Source of the DNA: Pelomonas sp963422775
Lineage (GTDB): Bacteria > Pseudomonadota > Gammaproteobacteria > Burkholderiales > Burkholderiaceae_C
DNA length: 64,000 bases
Assembly: GCA_963422775.4 (NCBI GenBank)
Contig: CAUJSJ030000094.1
Location: 1 to 64,000 of the forward strand
Direction: 5' to 3'
Below the pieces are notes generated by a model. It ran no database searches. It was not told the DNA's origin and was given only the letters and a program-made list of their open reading frames with translations. This document shows, piece after piece, positions 59,114 through 64,000 of this stretch. The position numbers and the translations under genes are program-made. The first letter of the stretch is position 1, and each line of letters starts with the position of its first letter.

Positions 59114-61021
59114 TCACACCTCGAAGCGGTCATGCACCCGCGGCGCCGTGGCCATGGGGTCATCGTTGCGCCAGACCGGCCCCGGCGTGCCAGAGCGCCG
59201 CCAGCGCCGCGGCACGCGGTCGATGGCGATGAAGAAGGCCTGCATCTGGCCGTCAGGCGCGATGCGAAAGCGCAGGAAGCCCTTGTGGTCCTGGCCGTCC
59301 AGGGCCGAGTAGCCGTTGTTGGTCAACAGCCCCAGGCGGCACATCAGCGCCAGGTAGCTGCCGAACAGCGCCGAGCCCAGCACGGCGCCGCCGATGAAGA
59401 CCCCCAGGCCCACCAGCAGCGTGTGCAGGATCAGGCCCAGCGACTGGTCGCGGTTGCCCAGGCCCGCCCACAGGCTGACGGCCTGGTGCATGAAGAACTC
59501 CAGCGCGAACACGGCCACCACATGCACGGCAGCGTGCACGGCGCCCATGCCCCAGGTCACGCCCCAGCGCCGGGCCGGGCTTTCGTCGGGTGGGAGCTCG
59601 TCCACCGCCTCGCGGCCCATGGCCATGCAGCCGAAGGCCATCAGCAGGTTGATGAGGAAGCCCAGCGGGCTGAAGACCATGGCCTTGAGCCACAGCGCCA
59701 GCGCGGCGAAGAAGTCGCCCGGCGCGAAGATCCACAGCGGTTGGAAGCCGTCGGCCTTGAACGACCAGGTGAACGGCGTCGAGTTCACGTAGGCGTTGAA
59801 CCAGTACAGCGCGCCCAGCAGCAGCGCGAAGCCCACGTTGCCGTTGCCGCCCTCGCGCCGGGGCAGGAAGGCGAACAGGTTGCGCCAGGCGCGGTCCTTG
59901 GACGCCTGGGCCGCCGGGTAGACGGTGGCTTCCTGGCGGTCGAAGCGCAGGCCCTCGGCGCGCCGGCCCGTCAGGCCGATCTTCAGCGCCGGCGTCTCGC
60001 TGCGCGGCTCGGGCGGGATGCAGTCCTCGGTGTCGAAGGCCTGCAGCCGCACGGGCCGGGTCGTCGTCCTGGTGTGCGTCGGGTGGGTGAAGGCGCCACC
60101 GCAGCCGCAGGTGACGAGGCGGCCGTCCGTCTTGTCGTCTGACGTCGGATCCCAGCGCATGTAGTGGTGCAAGTCGCCCGCCAGGCGCAGCCGGATGCGC
60201 CCGCGCAGCAGGCCCTCCAGGCGCTGGTAGCGCTTGGGGTGGCTCTCGTCGGCGCCGTCGCCGATGGGGCGGGTCCAGTAGGGCTCGGGGTAGATGAGGA
60301 TGACCTTGTCCTCGGGGCCGATCGTGGCCGGCTTGCCGTGGCCGCCGACGGCCAGCGTCTCGAACTGCTCGTACTGGTCGCGGTCGATGTCATGGGTCAG
60401 CGCGAAGTCCAGCGCCAGCGCCCACCAGCCGCCGGGCAGCTTCACGCAGAAATAGGACTGGCGCTGCGGGATGTCGGCGCCCAGCAGCGGCGCGGAGTCG
60501 TAGCCGCGCACGAAATAGCGGCTGAAGGTGGAGGCCGAGTCCATCCAGTCGTGGTTCTGCGGCACGGCCGCCAGCGTCAGCCGCCGCCCGCGCACCATCG
60601 TGTCGGCGAAGTCGTTGCGCACGGCCTCGAACATCTCGACGAAGCGGTAGCGGTAGTCCTCGGTGCTGGCGGCCGGGTAGGCGAGGTCGCCGCCGAACAG
60701 CAGCAGCTGGCCGCGCGGCAAGGTCTCGCCGCCCAGCGCGAGCTCCGGCGCGAGGGCCGCGCTGGCGACGGCATAGCTCGCGTTGCCGCCGTCGCCGGTG
60801 TCGGCGATGAAGTCGAACCAGAAATTGCCATCTGCCTCGGGCTGGCTGCGGTCGATGATGACCAGCGGCAGCGGCTGGCTCTCGCGGCCGTCGCGGTTGC
60901 GCAGCTGGTCCAGCGAAGACAGCACCTGCTGCGCGGCCGTGAACAGCACGCCGGGCTGGTACCAGGCGACGGGATGGCGGTCGTGCGGCGGGACGGAGCG
61001 GCCGAGCTTGAGGGAAGGCAT
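59114..61021 (-). CDS. Metallophosphoesterase fused to a membrane domain
   Basis: The 635 residues contain an N-terminal calcineurin-like phosphoesterase domain (about 50-330) with DFIADTGDGGN, FGGDLAYPAA, PQNHD and AGDLHHYMRW. These correspond to the metal-binding blocks of the superfamily, although the first block is modified. From about 395 to 590 there are four to six hydrophobic helices, then a soluble tail with WRRSGTPGPVWRNDDP. Catalytic domain first, membrane segment second is unusual for this superfamily. Substrate unknown; a membrane-bound phosphatase acting on lipid or cyclic nucleotide is possible. Confidence 0.82.
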   Translation of the reverse strand: MPSLKLGRSVPPHDRHPVAWYQPGVLFTAAQQVLSSLDQLRNRDGRESQPLPLVIIDRSQPEADGNFWFDFIADTGDGGNASYAVASAALAPELALGGETLPRGQLLLFGGDLAYPAASTEDYRYRFVEMFEAVRNDFADTMVRGRRLTLAAVPQNHDWMDSASTFSRYFVRGYDSAPLLGADIPQRQSYFCVKLPGGWWALALDFALTHDIDRDQYEQFETLAVGGHGKPATIGPEDKVILIYPEPYWTRPIGDGADESHPKRYQRLEGLLRGRIRLRLAGDLHHYMRWDPTSDDKTDGRLVTCGCGGAFTHPTHTRTTTRPVRLQAFDTEDCIPPEPRSETPALKIGLTGRRAEGLRFDRQEATVYPAAQASKDRAWRNLFAFLPRREGGNGNVGFALLLGALYWFNAYVNSTPFTWSFKADGFQPLWIFAPGDFFAALALWLKAMVFSPLGFLINLLMAFGCMAMGREAVDELPPDESPARRWGVTWGMGAVHAAVHVVAVFALEFFMHQAVSLWAGLGNRDQSLGLILHTLLVGLGVFIGGAVLGSALFGSYLALMCRLGLLTNNGYSALDGQDHKGFLRFRIAPDGQMQAFFIAIDRVPRRWRRSGTPGPVWRNDDPMATAPRVHDRFEV

Positions 61022-61054
61022 GGGCCGCGATGTTCGTCGCCGCGGCGGGTGCGA

Positions 61055-62269
61055 TCAAGCCGCGTTTGTGCGGTGGCCGGCGGCGGCCTTGTAGCTGTTG
61101 ATCTCGCGCGCGACCTCGGCCGGGTCGATGACGTCCGCCAGATCCGTGAAGCCGTCGGGCGCCAGCGCTTCCACGCGGTCGAGGATGGCGTCCAGCCCCT
61201 CGCGGCGGTTCATCTCGACGATGCGGGCGCACATGGGACGGCGTTCATCCTCGTAAGCGGCGAGCGCGCTGTCCAGGTCGGCGTGCGCGCTCAAGGCCTC
61301 CGCCAACGCCTGCGCATCCATGATGGCCTGCGTCGCCCCGTTGGAGCCAATGGGATACATCGGGTGGGCCGCGTCGCCCAGCAGCGTCGACGCGCCCAGC
61401 CGCCAGCGCGGCAGCGGGTCACGGTCCACCATGGGCCATTCCAGCATCTGCTCGGCGCCCGTGATGAGGCCGGGCACGTCCAGCCAGTCGAAATGCCAGG
61501 CGCCGAAGGTGGGCAGCAGGTCGTCGAGGCTGCCGGCGCGGCTCCAGTCAGCGCGGTCGGGGGCGGTCAGGCCGGGCACGGGCTCGCGCAGGCGGCGGTC
61601 GGCAATCCAGTTGATGAGCTGCAGGCCGTCCGGGCGCGGTGCACCAATCGGGTAGACGACGAACTTGGCCTGGCTGTGGCCGGCCTGCACCATCGTGCGG
61701 CCGTCCAGGAAGGGCGGCGCCCAGGTCGTGCCGCGCCACATCATGACGCCACGCCAGCAGGGGGCACCTTCGTCGGGCGCCAGGCGGCGGCGCAGCGCGG
61801 AGTGGATGCCGTCGGCACCGACGATGAGGTCGGCCGCCAGTTCGCGCGGGCCGTTCGTCGTCTCGATCAGGGCGATGTTGCCGTCGCGCACGCCGACGAC
61901 CCGCTGGCCGCCCAGCACCGTGACCTTGGCCGACGCTTCACGCCACAGCCGCATCTGCAGCTCGCCGCGGTGGATGCTGAACTGCGGATGGCTGTAGCCT
62001 CCGGCCAGGCCTCGTGGGTCGCGGTAGATGGCCTGGCCGTGCTTGTTGGCGAAGACGAGGGCCGACGTCTCGACCGCCATCTCGCGCAGCGCCGGCAGCA
62101 GGCCCAACCCATCCAGCACGCCGACGGCATGCGGCAACAGGTTGATGCCGACGCCCAGGGGTTTGGGCTCGCGCACGGCTTCCAGCACGGTGACTTGGTG
62201 GCCGCGGCCCTGCAGCGCGAGCGCCGCCGTCAACCCGCCGATGCCCCCGCCAGCAATGATGATCTGCAT
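61055..62269 (-). CDS. FAD-dependent monooxygenase (PhzS/UbiH-like)
   Basis: This 404-residue flavoprotein hydroxylase starts MQIIIAGGGIGGLTAALALQ, the FAD dinucleotide-binding motif. It has GVGINLLPHAVGVLDGLG (PhzS-like), the DG motif in ADLIVGADGIHSALRR and the second FAD motif in LLGDAAHPMYPIGSNGATQA. It uses NAD(P)H and oxygen to hydroxylate a small aromatic or heteroaromatic compound. It diverges from a MarR regulator across a perfect palindrome, with a Bug-type binding protein behind the regulator. That suggests an aromatic uptake/oxidation unit. Confidence 0.9.
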   Translation of the reverse strand: MQIIIAGGGIGGLTAALALQGRGHQVTVLEAVREPKPLGVGINLLPHAVGVLDGLGLLPALREMAVETSALVFANKHGQAIYRDPRGLAGGYSHPQFSIHRGELQMRLWREASAKVTVLGGQRVVGVRDGNIALIETTNGPRELAADLIVGADGIHSALRRRLAPDEGAPCWRGVMMWRGTTWAPPFLDGRTMVQAGHSQAKFVVYPIGAPRPDGLQLINWIADRRLREPVPGLTAPDRADWSRAGSLDDLLPTFGAWHFDWLDVPGLITGAEQMLEWPMVDRDPLPRWRLGASTLLGDAAHPMYPIGSNGATQAIMDAQALAEALSAHADLDSALAAYEDERRPMCARIVEMNRREGLDAILDRVEALAPDGFTDLADVIDPAEVAREINSYKAAAGHRTNAA

Positions 62270-62298
62270 CAACTCAGGGTATGCGAGATTGTTGCAGT

Positions 62299-62322
62299 AA
62301 GCAACCAAAACTATGGTTGCTT
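62299..62322. promoter_or_regulatory. MarR operator between monooxygenase and regulator
   Basis: AAGCAACCA (62299-62307), a six-base spacer and TGGTTGCTT (62314-62322) form a perfect 9-bp inverted repeat one base before the regulator start. A second dyad, GTTGC-AGTAA-GCAAC, overlaps its left arm (62291-62305). It would cover both divergent promoters. Confidence 0.8.
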
Positions 62323-62323
62323 C

Positions 62324-62857
62324 GTGAGCAAGATCGACAGCCTTGATGCCGCCACGCCGGAAGGCCTGATGCTGCCCGTGCCGGGCGTGGACTACGGCTT
62401 GCTGGACGGCCTGCTGGGCTACGCGCTTCGCCGCGCGCAGAACGCGCTCTACCTCGACTTCTACCGTGCCACGGCCGAGTGGGACGTCAGCCCGCAGCGT
62501 TTCGCCGCCCTCGTGCTGATCGCGCGCAACCCGGGTCTGCGCCAGGGCCTGCTCGGCCAGGCCATGGGCCTGCACCGCAGCGGCGCGCTGAGGCTGACCG
62601 ACTGGCTCACCGCACAAGCCTGGGCCGAGCGCCGTGACGCGCCCGACGACGCCCGTGCCTGGGGCCTGTACCTGACCGCAGCCGGCAGGCGTCGGCTGGT
62701 CAAGCTGGAAGCCGCCGTCGCTGAACATGACCGCGCCCTGATCGCCGCCCTCGGCAGCCAGGGCGCCGGGCTCAAGGCCGGGCTGGACCGCCTGGCATGG
62801 GCCGCCACCGCACAGAGCACCGCCCCCGACAACAAGCCCAGGAGACGACAACCATGA
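62324..62857 (+). CDS. MarR family transcriptional regulator
   Basis: This 177-residue winged-helix protein has QRFAALVLIARNPGLRQGLLG and HRSGALRLTDWLTAQAWAER as its DNA-binding region, with the wing in RDAPDDARAWGLYLT. The start is a GTG at 62324; there is no in-frame ATG near the operator. It diverges from the monooxygenase gene and overlaps the Bug-type gene start by the ATGA pattern. A ligand that is a substrate or product of the monooxygenase is expected to relieve repression. Confidence 0.87.
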   Translation: MSKIDSLDAATPEGLMLPVPGVDYGLLDGLLGYALRRAQNALYLDFYRATAEWDVSPQRFAALVLIARNPGLRQGLLGQAMGLHRSGALRLTDWLTAQAWAERRDAPDDARAWGLYLTAAGRRRLVKLEAAVAEHDRALIAALGSQGAGLKAGLDRLAWAATAQSTAPDNKPRRRQP

Positions 62858-63825
62858 TCGACCGCCGCCCCTTCCTCGCCTCTCTTGCCTCCCTTGCCGC
62901 GCTGCCCCTCGCCGCACGCGCCCAGGGCCAGCCGCCGCGCATCCTCGTCGGCTTCCCCGCCGGCGGCTCGGTGGACACCACCGCCCGCCGCATCGCCGAG
63001 TTCGCCCGCGGCAAGCTGGCCGACACGGTGCTCGTCGAGCAGAAGGTGGGTGCCGGCGGCCGCATTGCCATCGCCGGGCTGAAGGACGCCGCGCCCGACG
63101 GGCAGACGCTGCTGATCAGCCCGTCGTCGATGTTCACGATCTACCCGCACGCCTACCGCAAGCTCGCCTACAACCCGGCGACGGATGTCATCCCCGTTGC
63201 GCCGCTGGCGCTGTCGACCTGCGGCTTCGGCGTCGGCCCGATGGTGCCGGCCACCGTCAAGACGCTGGCCCAGTTCGCCGACTGGGCCAAGGCCAACCCC
63301 GACAAGGCCGCCTACGCGTCGCCCGCGGCCGGCGCCATGCCGCACTTCCTGGGCAACCAGTTCGAGCACGCCGCCGGCCTGAAGCTCACGCACGCGCCCT
63401 ACCGCGGCGCGGCGCCCGGCATGCAGGACCTGATGGGCGGTCAGATCGCCTCGGGCTGCTTCTCCATCGGCGACTTCCTGCCCCACCTGCCCACCGGCCG
63501 CGTGCGCCTGCTCGGCGTGACGGACAAGACCCGCTCACGCTTCGCGCCCGACGTGCCCACCTTCGAGGAGCAGGGCTTCAAGGGCATCGTCGGTGTCGAG
63601 AGCTATGGCCTCTTCGTGCCGGCCAAGACGCCGCAGGCGACGGTCGACAAGCTCGCCGACATCGCCCGCGCCGCCGTGCGCGAACCCAGCGTCATCGAGG
63701 CGCTGGCCAAGCTCGGCTTCGAGCCGCTGAGCCTGTCGCCTGCCGACTACGCCAAGCGGCTGGCCGCGGAGCGCGACTACTGGGGCCCGGTCGTCAAGGC
63801 CTCGGGTTTCTCTTCGGACGATTAG
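62854..63825 (+). CDS. Tripartite tricarboxylate transporter substrate-binding protein (Bug family)
   Basis: This 323-residue protein has a signal peptide (RRPFLASLASLAALPLAARA), with twin arginines in IDRRPF that could direct Tat export. The Bug family blocks are PPRILVGFPAGGSVDTTARR, VLVEQKVGAGGRIAIAG and HAPYRGAAPGMQDLMGGQI. Such proteins bind carboxylates or aromatic acids and many act without a dedicated membrane pair. It follows the MarR gene with AGGAGA, in a small operon with it. Presumably it captures the monooxygenase substrate. Confidence 0.93.
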   Translation: MIDRRPFLASLASLAALPLAARAQGQPPRILVGFPAGGSVDTTARRIAEFARGKLADTVLVEQKVGAGGRIAIAGLKDAAPDGQTLLISPSSMFTIYPHAYRKLAYNPATDVIPVAPLALSTCGFGVGPMVPATVKTLAQFADWAKANPDKAAYASPAAGAMPHFLGNQFEHAAGLKLTHAPYRGAAPGMQDLMGGQIASGCFSIGDFLPHLPTGRVRLLGVTDKTRSRFAPDVPTFEEQGFKGIVGVESYGLFVPAKTPQATVDKLADIARAAVREPSVIEALAKLGFEPLSLSPADYAKRLAAERDYWGPVVKASGFSSDD

Positions 63826-63853
63826 CATGCCGGCTCCACTTCACGGAGCCTGA

Positions 63854-64000
63854 ATGCCCTGGCGTCGACTGGCCCTTGGCCTCGCTGTAGGCCTGACCCT
63901 GAATGCGGCCGACGCGGCGACCGATGCCGCCCGGCTGCAGACCCTGCTGGCCGAGCAGCAATACGCCACGGTGCGCGCTGAGGTCGACGCGCTGCTGCGC
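63854..64000 (+). CDS. Secreted protein (partial, runs off the right edge)
   Basis: From the ATG at 63854, 49 codons are open to the end of the window. The N-terminus MPWRRLALGLAVGLTLNAADA is a signal peptide with a likely cleavage after ADA. The visible mature part, ARLQTLLAEQQYATVRAEVD, is helical and could be the start of a TPR- or SEL-like domain. Too little is present to name it. It lies 28 bases after the Bug-type gene stop, with CGGAG upstream. Confidence 0.65.
   Translation, partial: MPWRRLALGLAVGLTLNAADAATDAARLQTLLAEQQYATVRAEVDALLR

Noticed and set aside
60164..62857. A long plus-strand frame of 897 residues through the phosphoesterase and monooxygenase genes
   Set aside because: Only its last 177 residues (from 62324) form a MarR protein. 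The rest lies opposite two well-supported genes and has no recognisable domain.

Overview
The window is high-GC, densely packed chromosomal DNA. It matches a betaproteobacterium of the order Burkholderiales, most like the Roseateles/Mitsuaria/Rubrivivax group. The signs are the split methionine synthase under an S-adenosylhomocysteine riboswitch, the betaproteobacterial glutamate-cysteine ligase, a Bug-type binding protein, and a glnK-amtB locus with a TorF-type porin. I see no phage, insertion sequence, CRISPR array, tRNA or rRNA. No gap without a gene exceeds about 250 bases. The genus is an inference from gene content only.

Layout, left to right. 1-4038: an oligopeptide-binding protein (partial) diverges from a coupled trio: haloacetate-dehalogenase-like hydrolase, tartrate/D-malate dehydrogenase and the homocysteine-binding half of methionine synthase. 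4071-9122: a Sel1-repeat membrane protein diverges from a membrane-stress operon (ribbon-helix-helix-like protein, PspA, YqiJ, YqiK flotillin). 9243-11534: an ECF sigma factor with a membrane partner and a secreted protein. 11675-16470: small metabolic genes, a TPR protein, a sensorless chemoreceptor-like protein, a MerR regulator with its operator, and a tiny secreted peptide. 16610-27226: a complete-looking reductive pyrimidine degradation operon (preT, preA, mmsA, NCS1 permease, dihydropyrimidinase, a VOC protein, an N-carbamoyl amidohydrolase) facing a RutR-like TetR regulator across a two-site operator.

27223-33397 holds small genes and then a GntR-controlled ABC exporter locus. That locus includes an unusual single polypeptide joining an acyltransferase-3 membrane domain to an ABC ATPase. 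33497-37571: a catalytically degenerate HD-GYP protein, then the SAH riboswitch and the large half of methionine synthase, about 31 kb from its partner. 37660-42384: twin glycine-zipper proteins, ComM/YifB, and a trypsin-like protease with a membrane partner. 42570-45335: a sigma-54/NtrC-type promoter, porin, glnK, amtB and a strong terminator.

45447-58260 is mainly housekeeping: gshA, an M13 peptidase, Kup, an APC permease, a YafJ-type amidotransferase, BenE, gshB, a HEAT-like protein and a DUF885 protein. 58261-64000: a periplasmic binding protein, a metallophosphoesterase fused to a membrane domain, then a flavin monooxygenase divergent from a MarR regulator and a Bug-type binding protein, with a perfect operator between them. 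The window ends inside a secreted protein gene.

The strongest novelty candidates are the acyltransferase/ABC ATPase fusion locus, the physically separated and differently regulated methionine synthase halves, the 45-residue secreted peptide, and the PspA-flotillin operon led by a DNA-binding-like protein.
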